DNA from: Rhodoferax sp. U11-2br
GTDB taxonomy: Bacteria; Pseudomonadota; Gammaproteobacteria; Burkholderiales; Burkholderiaceae_C
NCBI RefSeq assembly: GCF_018619435.1
Contig: NZ_JAHFZF010000009.1
Span: 1-64,000 of the forward strand
Length of the DNA: 64,000 nucleotides
Reading direction: 5' to 3'
Below are positions 45,484 through 54,213 of this stretch, in pieces (position 1 is the first letter of the stretch; each line of letters begins with the position of its first letter). The position numbers and the translations under genes are program-made. The notes beneath the pieces were generated by a model. That model ran no database searches and was not told the DNA's origin. It was given only the letters and a program-made list of their open reading frames with translations.

Positions 45484-46901
45484 ACACCGAGGCCAGGCCT
45501 GCCGGGCAGGGTCTGTCACTCAAACGCCAGCTGCTGCTGTGGCTGCTGCTGCCCCAACTGGTGCTGTTTCTGGTGGGTGGTGCGCTGGCCTACCGCATCG
45601 CCCTGAGTTACGCTGAAAAAGCCACCGACCAGTCACTGACCCAGTCGGTGCGTTCGCTGGCACGCCAGGTCAAACCGATTGGCTCGGGGCTCTTGATCGA
45701 CTTTCCGCGTGCGGCGCAGGACATCATCGAACAAGACCCGCAAGACCGGGTCAGTTACATGGTGTCGAGCCCGCCAGGGCATTTTTTGCTGGGCAACGCC
45801 AAGCTGCCCGACCCGGCCGTCACGGTGGCGGCCAACAGCCGTGACGCCCTGCTCTACACCACCCACATCGATGGCAAACCGATGCGCCTGGCCCTGCTGG
45901 AGCTGGACTACGGCGAGGCCGATGCGCCGCAACGCCTGCGCGTGCAGGTGGCCAAAAGCCTGGCCCTGCAACAACGCCTGACCAACGAACTGATTGCCGA
46001 CATGCTGGCACCACTGATGTTGCTGGTGGCATTGATGAGTTTGCTGGTTTTTGCCGGTATCTCGCGCGGGCTGCAGCCGCTCAAACGCCTTCAGGCGCAG
46101 CTCGGTGACCGCCAGTCACTCAGCGTGCACGCGCTGTCGCCGATCGAGCTGACACAGGCGCCGCAAGAGGTCCATGCCCTGGCCACGGCACTGAACCAGC
46201 TGCTGGCCGCAGTGCGGCGCAGCCTGAGCCAGGAAAAACGTTTTCTCAACGATGCGGCGCACCAGCTGCGCACCCCTCTGGCGGGGTTGATCAGCCAGAC
46301 CGAACTGGCGCTGACCGAAACTGACCCGCAGGCGCGGCAGGACCGGCTCAACAAGGTGTTGTCAGGCGCCAGGCGCAGTGCCCACCTGGTGCACCAGTTG
46401 CTGTCACTGGCACGCAACGAGGTCGAGGCCAAGCTGGCGCCGCTGGACGTGGCGGTGCTGGCGCGCGAGGTGGCGCGCGAGTGGACACCGCGTGCGGTCA
46501 AACACAACATCGACCTGGGTTATGAGGGGGAGGACCACCTGATGGTGAACGGTGAAGCCCTGTTGCTGCACGAAGCCCTGAGCAACCTGATCGACAACGC
46601 CCTGACCTACGCCGGCCCGGGCACCGAGGTGACGCTGAGCGCCCGCACCGAAGCAGACCAGGTGGTGCTGGAGGTGCAAGACAACGGCGCCGGGGTCTCC
46701 GAGCAAGACCTGCCGCAGGTGTTCAACCGATTCTGGCGCGCCAACGAGTTGCCGGGCGGCTGCGGGCTGGGCCTGGCCATTGTGAAAGAGATCACCCAAC
46801 GCCACGGTGGCTACGCCCTGGCGCTGGCGGCACAGCCCCATGGTCTGCGGGTGCAGCTGTGGTTGCCACGCATCACTACACCCCCTTCGCCCGAGCCTTG
46901 A
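45480..46901 (+). CDS. membrane sensor histidine kinase (TctE/QseC-like)
   Basis: A 473-residue kinase. The N-terminal membrane helix is LLLWLLLPQLVLFLVGGAL, followed by a periplasmic domain (2CSK_N type, about residues 40-170) and a second helix near residue 180. The H-box is FLNDAAHQLRTPLAGLIS (His about 261); the ATPase has LSNLIDNALTYAG and VQDNGAGVSEQD and GGCGLGLAIVKEI. The sensed ligand may be a carboxylate, as in TctE, but that is inference. The ATG overlaps the regulator stop. Confidence 0.92.
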   Translation: MNTEARPAGQGLSLKRQLLLWLLLPQLVLFLVGGALAYRIALSYAEKATDQSLTQSVRSLARQVKPIGSGLLIDFPRAAQDIIEQDPQDRVSYMVSSPPGHFLLGNAKLPDPAVTVAANSRDALLYTTHIDGKPMRLALLELDYGEADAPQRLRVQVAKSLALQQRLTNELIADMLAPLMLLVALMSLLVFAGISRGLQPLKRLQAQLGDRQSLSVHALSPIELTQAPQEVHALATALNQLLAAVRRSLSQEKRFLNDAAHQLRTPLAGLISQTELALTETDPQARQDRLNKVLSGARRSAHLVHQLLSLARNEVEAKLAPLDVAVLAREVAREWTPRAVKHNIDLGYEGEDHLMVNGEALLLHEALSNLIDNALTYAGPGTEVTLSARTEADQVVLEVQDNGAGVSEQDLPQVFNRFWRANELPGGCGLGLAIVKEITQRHGGYALALAAQPHGLRVQLWLPRITTPPSPEP

Positions 46902-47014
46902 GTTTGGCCGCTTGACCTTCACTGCGGGACGCGCGCTGAGCTCATGAGATACTGACTTCTCGTGAAGCCTACACAGCCACTCCTCAGACGGGATAGCCAC
47001 CTCCAGCGCCGCCA

Positions 47015-49612
47015 GTGAAACATTCTGCCGTCAACCCGCCGCACGCCACTGTGGTCAGCCGCACCACAGCGGATGTGCTTGACAAACAAACCACCGGAGA
47101 AGACAACAACCCCTGGCGATTGGCGCTGCTGGGCTCCGGTGCTGGGTTCTGGGACTGGAACCTGGTCACCGGCCAGCAGACCCATTCGCCGCAGTGGGAG
47201 CAGCTGATTGGTTACGCTGGTAATGAGCTGAACCTGGACTACCAGACATTTGTGGCTCTGATTCACCCCGACGATCTGGCTCACCTGGAAGCCCAGGCCA
47301 ACGCCTGCCAGCGTGGTCAGGCGCCCTACTTTGCCGCCGATATGCGCATGCGCTGCAAAGATGGCTGCTGGAAGTGGATCGCCACCCGCGGCATGCTGGT
47401 TGCCCGCAGTGCCGATGGCCAGCCATTGCGCATGATGGGCACCCACGCTGACATCTCCCAAAGCAAAGCGACAGAGCAGGAGCTGGCCAGACTCAATGCC
47501 GAGTTGCACGAGAAGTCCAGCATGCTGCAGACCACGCTGGACAACATCAGTCAGGGCATTTTTCTGCTGGATGCCGACAAGCGCATCATCGGCTTTAACC
47601 CACGTGTGTGTGAGTTGCTGGAGGTGCCCCCCGAGTTGCTGATGACCCGCCCCACCTTGACGCAGTTCAGCGCGTTTCAGCTCAATCGAGGTGACTTTGG
47701 CGAACGTGAGCTGTTTGTGAGTCAGAACGCACGCGCCTACGTGCGCAGCGATGGCCTGGGTGAACCTCCGGCCCACTATGTGCGCGAGACACGCCAAGGC
47801 CGTATGCTGGAGGTCAAAAGCAAGGTCCTGGAAGACGGCGGCATGGTGCGCACCTTTGCCGATGTCACCGACTACTTCCGCGCCAAACAAGCGCTGCAGA
47901 CCAACGAAGAACGCTGGCGTCTGGCGCTGGAGAGCACCGGCGACGGCCTGTGGGACCTGACCGTACCCACCGGCGAAGAGTACCTGTCGCCAGGCCTGTT
48001 GCGCATGTACGGTTTTGAGGAGGGCGACCTGCGAGCCAGCCTGGCAGACCGTGATCGACACACCCATCCCGACGACCTGGATCGGGTGCGGCGCGACCGG
48101 CAAGACCACCTGGACGGACTCACCCCCACCTACAGCAACGAACACCGCGTGTTGTGCAAGGACGGCAGCTGGAAGTGGGTGCTGTCGCGCGGCATGGTCA
48201 TCAGCCGGGACGCCAACGGCAAAGCTCTGCGCATGATTGGCACCCACACCGACATCAGCAAACGCAAGGCAGCCGAGGCCACCATCTGGCAACAGGCCCA
48301 CTTTGACACGCTGACCGGTCTGCCCAACCGCCGCCTGATGCGTGAACGTCTGGCCCAGGAGATGAAGCAATGCCGGCGGGATGGGCTGAAACTGGCCCTG
48401 CTGTTCATCGACCTGGACCGTTTCAAGGAAGTCAACGACACCCTGGGCCATGACCGCGGCGACCTGCTGCTGACCGAGGCCGCCCAACGCATCCGCCACT
48501 GCCTGCGCGAGGTCGACACCGTGGCGCGAATGGGGGGTGACGAGTTCATGGTGATCGTGACCGGCTTGCCACAGGTGGCGGATCTGGAGGCGGTGTTGCA
48601 CAAGTTGCTGGGCTCGCTCGGCGGGGTGTTCCAGCTCGGGCTCGACCAGGTGTTTATTTCGGCCAGCATCGGTGTCACGGTTTACCCCGATGACGCGCTG
48701 GAGATTGAAGGCCTGCTCAAAAACGCGGACCAGGCACTCTATGTGGCCAAAGCCGCCGGGCGCAACCGCTTCAGCTTTTTCACACCGGCGCTGCAGGAAG
48801 CCGCCCAGTGGCGGGCCCAGCTCACCCGGGACATGCGCTTGGCGCTGGTCGAGCAACAGTTCCGGGTGGTGTATCAGCCGATCGTGACCCTGGCCACGGG
48901 GGTCATCCACAAGGCCGAGGCCTTATTGCGCTGGCAGCACCCGACACGCGGCCTGATCAACCCGGGCGAGTTCATCCCGGTGGCCGAAAGCAGTGGGCTA
49001 ATTGGGGCGCTGGGTGAATGGGTGTTCCAGCAGGCCGCCGACCAGGTGCAGGCCTGGCGCGCCCGGCTGCACCCAGACTTCCAGATCAGCATCAACAAGT
49101 CACCGGTGCAGTTTGAGAACCCTGACCCGCTGGCCACCCCCTGGATCGAGCAGCTGCGCGCACGCGGGCTCGGTGGCGACAGCATCGTGGTGGAGATCAC
49201 CGAAGGCCTGCTGCTGTCCACCAGTGCCGGGGTAACCGAACAGCTGCTGGCCATGGGGGATGACGGCATCCAGGTTTCGCTGGACGACTTTGGCACCGGC
49301 TACTCGTCGCTGGCTTATCTGCAGAAGTTCCACATCGACGTCATCAAGATCGACCAGTCCTTTGTGCGCCAACTGGCGCCGCAGTCCACCAACCTGGCGC
49401 TGTGCCAGGGCATCATCGCGATGGCGCATGCGCTGGGCATCCAGGTGGTGGCCGAGGGCATCGAGACCGAGCAGCAGCGCGCGCTGCTGGCCGCTGCGGG
49501 GTGTGACTTTGGCCAGGGTTATTTCTTCTCGAGACCGGTGAGTGCGGCCGAGTTTGAACAGATCTGTGGCCAGATCCACGTCCACCCACCCACCGTCAAC
49601 GCCGCGCTCTGA
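47015..49612 (+). CDS. PAS-GGDEF-EAL cyclic-di-GMP signalling protein
   Basis: An 865-residue protein with three PAS/PAC units (about residues 30-155, 165-290, 300-420; CKDGCWKWIATRGM and CKDGSWKWVLSRGM are PAC ends), a GGDEF domain (ARMGGDEFMVIV, residues 507-511 intact) and an EAL domain (KAEALLRWQHP, residues 635-637; DDFGTGYSSL). Both active motifs look intact, so it could make or break c-di-GMP, or one domain could regulate the other. No membrane segment is seen. The start is GTG 47015; no ATG is better placed. Confidence 0.92.
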   Translation: MKHSAVNPPHATVVSRTTADVLDKQTTGEDNNPWRLALLGSGAGFWDWNLVTGQQTHSPQWEQLIGYAGNELNLDYQTFVALIHPDDLAHLEAQANACQRGQAPYFAADMRMRCKDGCWKWIATRGMLVARSADGQPLRMMGTHADISQSKATEQELARLNAELHEKSSMLQTTLDNISQGIFLLDADKRIIGFNPRVCELLEVPPELLMTRPTLTQFSAFQLNRGDFGERELFVSQNARAYVRSDGLGEPPAHYVRETRQGRMLEVKSKVLEDGGMVRTFADVTDYFRAKQALQTNEERWRLALESTGDGLWDLTVPTGEEYLSPGLLRMYGFEEGDLRASLADRDRHTHPDDLDRVRRDRQDHLDGLTPTYSNEHRVLCKDGSWKWVLSRGMVISRDANGKALRMIGTHTDISKRKAAEATIWQQAHFDTLTGLPNRRLMRERLAQEMKQCRRDGLKLALLFIDLDRFKEVNDTLGHDRGDLLLTEAAQRIRHCLREVDTVARMGGDEFMVIVTGLPQVADLEAVLHKLLGSLGGVFQLGLDQVFISASIGVTVYPDDALEIEGLLKNADQALYVAKAAGRNRFSFFTPALQEAAQWRAQLTRDMRLALVEQQFRVVYQPIVTLATGVIHKAEALLRWQHPTRGLINPGEFIPVAESSGLIGALGEWVFQQAADQVQAWRARLHPDFQISINKSPVQFENPDPLATPWIEQLRARGLGGDSIVVEITEGLLLSTSAGVTEQLLAMGDDGIQVSLDDFGTGYSSLAYLQKFHIDVIKIDQSFVRQLAPQSTNLALCQGIIAMAHALGIQVVAEGIETEQQRALLAAAGCDFGQGYFFSRPVSAAEFEQICGQIHVHPPTVNAAL

Positions 49613-49638
49613 GCCAGGCGGCGGGCCAGGCGTTCACC

Positions 49639-50709
49639 TTAGCCAAGTCGCACACCGGTCTGGGCATCAAACCAGTTGTTGTGGCGGCTGCTGATGGTCA
49701 GGCCCACGTTGTCACCCACGGCCACCGGCGTGCTCGGCGGCACACGCACATTGATCAGTCCGGCACCGGTCTGCACCACCACATAGGTGTCGGCACCGGT
49801 CGGCTCCACCAGCGTGACCTCACCGCGCCAGGGCGCATCGTCAGCCAGGTGGATGTGCTCCGGGCGCTGACCCAGGGTCACCGCGCCGGCCACCGGTGCG
49901 GGCAGCTGCAAAACCCCACCTTCAAAGGAAAATTGGCCTGTAGCTCCGATACCGCTTGCGTTACCCGTTATGAAATTCATAGTGGGTGAACCAATGAACC
50001 CTGCCACATAGGTGTTGACCGGCTGGCGGTAGATCTCGTAGGGGGTGCCAATCTGCTGCAACGTGCCGTCCTTCAACACCGCGATGCGGCTGCCCAGCGT
50101 CATGGCCTCGATCTGGTCGTGCGTCACATACACGCTGGTGATGCCTGAGAGCAGGTGCAGGCGTTTGATCTCGGCACGCATCTCCACGCGTAACTTGGCG
50201 TCCAGGTTGGAGAGCGGCTCGTCAAACAGGAACAGCTGCGGGTCACGCGCGAGCGCCCGGCCCATGGCCACCCGCTGGCGCTGGCCACCCGAGAGCTGCG
50301 CCGGGCGGCGCTCCAGCAGGTGCTCGATCTGCAGCAAGGCGGCCACCTCGTGGATACGGCGGGTGCGCACATCGAGCGGGATCTTGCGCATCTCCAGCGC
50401 AAAGCCGATGTTCTGCGCCACATTCATGGTCGGGTACAGCGCATAACTCTGGAACACCATGGCGATATCGCGCTGCGCCGGTGGCATGTCGACCACGTTT
50501 TTGCCACCGATCCACAACTCCCCTTCGGTGGGCGCCTCCAGCCCGGCCAGGATGTTGAGCAGGGTCGATTTGCCACAACCCGAGGGCCCGACCAGAATCA
50601 GAAACTCGCCCGGGGCCACGTCGATGTTGATGTGGCTGAGCACCTCAATCGCGCGGGGACCTTTGCCGAACACCTTGCGAATGCCCGCAATGTGGAGTGA
50701 AGCTGCCAT
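49639..50709 (-). CDS. gtsD: sugar ABC transporter ATPase (GtsD/MalK-like)
   Basis: A 356-residue ATPase with VGPSGCGKSTLLNILAG (Walker A), VFQSYALYPTMNVAQNI (Q-loop), AQLSGGQRQRVAMGRALARD (signature) and LFDEPLSNLDAK (Walker B), plus a C-terminal MalK-type OB domain. Last gene of the gts operon. The OB domain has an in-frame mini-repeat (49929-49982) encoding MNFITGNASGIGATGQF. It would energise glucose/mannose uptake. Confidence 0.92.
   Translation of the reverse strand: MAASLHIAGIRKVFGKGPRAIEVLSHINIDVAPGEFLILVGPSGCGKSTLLNILAGLEAPTEGELWIGGKNVVDMPPAQRDIAMVFQSYALYPTMNVAQNIGFALEMRKIPLDVRTRRIHEVAALLQIEHLLERRPAQLSGGQRQRVAMGRALARDPQLFLFDEPLSNLDAKLRVEMRAEIKRLHLLSGITSVYVTHDQIEAMTLGSRIAVLKDGTLQQIGTPYEIYRQPVNTYVAGFIGSPTMNFITGNASGIGATGQFSFEGGVLQLPAPVAGAVTLGQRPEHIHLADDAPWRGEVTLVEPTGADTYVVVQTGAGLINVRVPPSTPVAVGDNVGLTISSRHNNWFDAQTGVRLG
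49929..49982. repeat. interspersed mini-repeat, copy d (inside gtsD)
   Basis: AAAATTGGCCTGTAGCTCCG and, to the right, CGTTATGAAATTCATA share the AAATTGGCCTGTAGC landmark with copy b and the ...TTATGAAATT... end. It is read through in frame on the opposite strand by gtsD. Confidence 0.45.
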
Positions 50710-50713
50710 GTTC

Positions 50714-51568
50714 TTATCCTTTGACGGCGCCAGCCGTCAAGCCTTTGACGAAATACTGGCCAGCCAGCACATAGACCAGCATGGTCGGCAGGCCAGCAAT
50801 GATGGCGGCGGCCATGTCCACGTTGTAGTTCTTGACGCTGCTGCTGGTGTTAGCCAGGTTGTTGAGGCCCACCGTGATCGGCTGGCTGTCGGCACCGCTG
50901 AAGGCGACCCCAAACAGGAAATCGTTCCAGATGTTGGTGAACTGCCAGATCAGCGTCACCATCAAGATTGGTGTGGACATCGGCAACACGATGCGCCAGA
51001 AGATGCGCCAAAAACCCGCACCGTCCAGACGTGCGGCGTTGACCAGCTCACGCGGGATGGCGCTGTAGTAGTTGCGGAAAAACAGCGTGGTGCCCGCCAT
51101 GCCGGCCAGGCTGTGCACCAGCACCAGCCCGAACACCGAGCTCGACAGGCCCAAATCCCCCAGCACCTGGCTCATCGGCAACAGCACCACCTGGAACGGC
51201 ATGAACACCCCGAACAGCAGCAAGCCAAACAAGAACTCCGAGCCCCTGAAACGCCACAGACTCAGCACATACCCGTTGACCGCGCCCCAGGCGGTGGAGA
51301 TCAGCACTGCGGGCACCACCATCGTCACCGAGTTCAGAAAATAGGGCTGCAGACCCCGGCAATCCACCCCGGTGCAGGCGCTGGACCAGGCCAGCCGCCA
51401 AGCATCCAGGTTCAGCCCCTGCGGCAGACTCACCAGGTTGCCTGCGCGGATCTGTTCAGCGTCCTTGAAGCTGGTGACCAACATCACATACAAAGGCGCC
51501 AGGAAAAACAGCGCCGCCAGCAGCAACACGCAGTACACCAGCAGGCGGGACAAAGTTCGGACATGCAT
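50714..51568 (-). CDS. gtsC: sugar ABC transporter permease (GtsC/MalG-like)
   Basis: A 284-residue inner-membrane permease with about six hydrophobic helices and the EAA-loop stretch NAARLDGAGFWRIFWRIVLP, which contacts the ATPase. The gene is five bases upstream of gtsD and five bases downstream of gtsB. The LFFLAPLYVMLVTSFKDAEQ start is typical of MalG-like permeases. Confidence 0.92.
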   Translation of the reverse strand: MHVRTLSRLLVYCVLLLAALFFLAPLYVMLVTSFKDAEQIRAGNLVSLPQGLNLDAWRLAWSSACTGVDCRGLQPYFLNSVTMVVPAVLISTAWGAVNGYVLSLWRFRGSEFLFGLLLFGVFMPFQVVLLPMSQVLGDLGLSSSVFGLVLVHSLAGMAGTTLFFRNYYSAIPRELVNAARLDGAGFWRIFWRIVLPMSTPILMVTLIWQFTNIWNDFLFGVAFSGADSQPITVGLNNLANTSSSVKNYNVDMAAAIIAGLPTMLVYVLAGQYFVKGLTAGAVKG

Positions 51569-51573
51569 GCGGC

Positions 51574-52452
51574 TTATCTCTCGTGCGGCTTGGTTCTGAG
51601 CTCGCTGTAGAGGTACGGCACCACGATGGCCGCGACGGTGGCCAGCATCATGGTGGCGCTGGCCGCCCCCAGGCCAATCTGGCCACGCGTGAAGCTCATG
51701 GTGTACATGAAGGTAGCGGGCAGGTCCGACGCATAACCCGGCCCGCCCGCGGTGAGCGCCATCACCAGGTCAAACGCCTTGATCGCCAGATGTGACAAGA
51801 CCAGAATGGTCGAGAACACCACCGGGCGCAACATCGGCAGGATGATGCGCCAGTAAATACGCGGCAAGCTGGCGCCGTCAATCTGCGCTGCCTTGATGAT
51901 GTTGTCGTCAATACCGCGCAGGCCCGCCAGGAACAGGGCCATGGCAAAACCGGTGGACTGCCAGATGCCGGCAATCACCACGCAGTAGATGGCGGTGTCG
52001 CTCTGCACCAGCCAGTCAAAACCGAACGAGGTCCAGCCCAGGTCGTGCATGAGTTTTTCCAGGCCCAGGCTGGGGTTCAGAATCCATTTCCAGGCGGTGC
52101 CGGTGACGATGAAGGACAGCGCCATGGGGTACAGGTAGATGGTGCGCAACACGCCCTCACCCCGGATTTTCTGGTCCAGAAACACGGCCAGCAGCAAGCC
52201 CAGCAGCATCGAGCCGCCCACATACAGCAGGCTGAAAAGAACCAGGTTTTGGAGCGCAACGTGCCAGCGCTCCATGTCCCACAGGCGCACATACTGTTCC
52301 AGCCCGACAAACTCGTCGTAGTTTGGCAACATGCGTGAGTTGGTAACCGAGAGCACCCCGTTCCAGATCATCAGCCCGTAGATGAAGGCAAACCCCAGCA
52401 CAAAGCCTGGTGCGACCACCAGTTTGGGCAGGACTCTTTCAAGGGAACTCAT
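51574..52452 (-). CDS. gtsB: sugar ABC transporter permease (GtsB/MalF-like)
   Basis: A 292-residue permease with about six helices and the EAA loop KAAQIDGASLPRIYWRIILP. VVAPGFVLGFAFIYGLMIWN and LFSLLYVGGSMLLGLLLAVF match GtsB of glucose/mannose systems. ATG 52452 (MSSLERVLPK) is chosen; an in-frame start three codons upstream is possible. A 380-base gap with hairpins separates it from gtsA. Confidence 0.9.
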   Translation of the reverse strand: MSSLERVLPKLVVAPGFVLGFAFIYGLMIWNGVLSVTNSRMLPNYDEFVGLEQYVRLWDMERWHVALQNLVLFSLLYVGGSMLLGLLLAVFLDQKIRGEGVLRTIYLYPMALSFIVTGTAWKWILNPSLGLEKLMHDLGWTSFGFDWLVQSDTAIYCVVIAGIWQSTGFAMALFLAGLRGIDDNIIKAAQIDGASLPRIYWRIILPMLRPVVFSTILVLSHLAIKAFDLVMALTAGGPGYASDLPATFMYTMSFTRGQIGLGAASATMMLATVAAIVVPYLYSELRTKPHER

Positions 52453-52461
52453 AGACACCAC

Positions 52462-52834
52462 GCCTTCGTGGCGCCAAGGGCAGTTCGTTCTTGGCTCGGC
52501 TGCGCTGCGCTTGGACCTGACGGGCCGGGTATTCCGTTCCGTTCGTGTCCCCCGACCGAAAGCCTGCGGCCGTCGGTCTCCTCCTTTACCTCACTGCACG
52601 AAACACCCGACCCATCAGGTCCCGACAGATTCTTGGCCTTCGACAAACAAACCCGTCTGTCCAGCTGCAGGGATGGGGTGCGTGTCATAGCGAAGTCAAG
52701 GAGGAGCCCGCAGGGCGGGGGACATGAGCGGTGACACGTACCCCAGCCCTGCAGCGGGCGATCACCACCAACGCCACCAACCATCGCCGGGAGCAAACGC
52801 CGCAAAAACCGTTGTCTCAACATGTGTGCTCGGT
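52462..52834. other. hairpin-rich spacer between gtsA and gtsB
   Basis: About 370 bases with no gene, inside an operon. It contains GACCGA...TCGGTC at 52553-52580 approximately and a longer inverted repeat at 52664-52755. Sequence such as AAGGAGGAG...GGGGGACA recurs in both orientations within it. This looks like a composite extragenic palindrome that could stabilise the gtsA message and damp expression of the downstream permeases. Confidence 0.5.
52664..52755. repeat. 24-bp inverted repeat in gts spacer
   Basis: The arms at 52664-52687 (GCTGCAGGGATGGGGTGCGT...) and 52732-52755 (reverse complement GCTGCAGGGCTGGGGTACGT...) match at 22 of 24 positions. The spacer of 44 bases is GC-rich. In RNA the two would form a long stem in the gtsA-gtsB region. 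Confidence 0.6.
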
Positions 52835-54085
52835 TCACTGCGTCACCGCCGCCTTGGCAATGCTTTTGACACCGTCTGCCACGCTGATCTTGTCGTTGTT
52901 CCAGAACTGGCTCACCGCGTCCTTGATCGCGCCCTCGATGGCGGGTTTGACCGCCATGCCGTGGGAAATGGATGGCACCAGGGTGCCCGACCTGCCAGAA
53001 GCGGCGAAGTCTCGGGCAGACAGCTTGGCGCAGTCGTCAAACTTGCCCATGTCCATGCCCAGGCGCACCGGAATCGAGCCCTTGCTCAGGTTGAACGTCT
53101 GCTGAAATGTGGTGCCCATGAGGGCTGCCGCCAGATCGGCCTGGGCTTGTTGCGCCCCGGCGCTTTTGAGCTTGAACATGACAAACGAGTCCAGATTGAA
53201 GGTGTAGGCATTGGTGCTGCCCGGCGCGGCAGCACACAAGTAGTCCTTGCCGGGCAACTTGCCTGCGGCGCTGAACTCACCCTTGGCCCAGTCCCCCATG
53301 ATCTGGAAAGCGGCCTTGTTCTGGATCAGCAGTGCGGTGGCTAGGTTCCAGTCGCGCCCCGGGGCGGCCGGGTCGGTGTAGGCCTTGAGCCTGCGAAAGG
53401 TTTCCAGCGACTTGGCCATGGTCGGGCTGTTCAGGGCGGTGGGGTCGAGCTTGACCAGTGCGTCCTGGTAAAACTTCGGTCCCCCCACCCCCAGCACCAC
53501 CGACTCGAAGACGGTGAGGTCTTGCCAGTTCTGGCCGCCATGCGCCAGCGGGATCAAACCGGCTTTTCTGATCTTGTCCGCTGCGGCAAAAAACTCGTCC
53601 CAGGTCTTGGGCATGGCTGCCACACCGGCCTTTTTGAGCACCGCCGCGTTGGCCCAGATCCAGTTGACGCGGTGTACATTGACCGGCGCGGCCACATAAC
53701 TGCCCCGGTATTTCATGCCGTTGGCCACCACCGGCGGCAGCAGGTTGTCCCATTTTTCGGCTTTGGCGGTGGCATCCAGGTTGGCCAGCACCCCCTCGGT
53801 CGCCCATTCCTGGATCGCCGGGCCCTTGATCTGGGCGGCTGCGGGCGGGTTACCCGCGATCACGCGGCTTTTGAGCACGGTCATGGCGTTGTCCCCACCG
53901 CCCCCGGCCACCGCAAAGTCTTTCCAGCTGTGGCCCTGGGCTTGCATGGTCTTTTTCAACTCGGCCATGGCCCGGGCCTCGCCGCCCGAGGTCCACCAGT
54001 GCAACACCTCCACCTCACCCGCCATCACGCATCTGCCAGCCAGCAGGCACAACAAGGCAAGCGCTTGCGGGATTCGTTTGACCAT
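52835..54085 (-). CDS. gtsA: glucose/mannose ABC substrate-binding protein
   Basis: A 416-residue periplasmic protein with a signal peptide (LALLCLLAGRCVMA). VEVLHWWTSGGEARAMAELK, AVAGGGGDNAMTVLKSRVI, GNPPAAAQIKGPAIQEWA and PVNVHRVNWIWANAAVLKKA match GtsA-type glucose/mannose-binding proteins closely. ATG 54085 gives the signal peptide directly. It heads the gts operon, with a palindromic AT-rich site at 54133-54151 upstream. Confidence 0.9.
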   Translation of the reverse strand: MVKRIPQALALLCLLAGRCVMAGEVEVLHWWTSGGEARAMAELKKTMQAQGHSWKDFAVAGGGGDNAMTVLKSRVIAGNPPAAAQIKGPAIQEWATEGVLANLDATAKAEKWDNLLPPVVANGMKYRGSYVAAPVNVHRVNWIWANAAVLKKAGVAAMPKTWDEFFAAADKIRKAGLIPLAHGGQNWQDLTVFESVVLGVGGPKFYQDALVKLDPTALNSPTMAKSLETFRRLKAYTDPAAPGRDWNLATALLIQNKAAFQIMGDWAKGEFSAAGKLPGKDYLCAAAPGSTNAYTFNLDSFVMFKLKSAGAQQAQADLAAALMGTTFQQTFNLSKGSIPVRLGMDMGKFDDCAKLSARDFAASGRSGTLVPSISHGMAVKPAIEGAIKDAVSQFWNNDKISVADGVKSIAKAAVTQ

Positions 54086-54132
54086 GTCCACTCCTGAAAA
54101 TCGATCCGGGCAGGCGCACAGCGCCACCCGAA

Positions 54133-54151
54133 TTAATTAATTGTTAATTAA
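54133..54151. promoter_or_regulatory. AT-rich palindrome upstream of gtsA
   Basis: TTAATTAA occurs at 54133-54140 and 54144-54151 with TTG between. The motif is itself palindromic, so the whole site is nearly symmetric. It lies about 48 bases upstream of the gtsA start and could be an operator. Confidence 0.35.
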
Positions 54152-54213
54152 TAAAACACCCAAACAATGCGGGCTTACCCTTGTGGTTGTTGCTGCAGAT
54201 CAAGCTTTCCTGC

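Noticed and set aside
50459..51610. 383-residue plus-strand open frame opposite gtsC and gtsD
   Set aside because: GC-rich antisense artefact of two well-supported ABC transporter genes.
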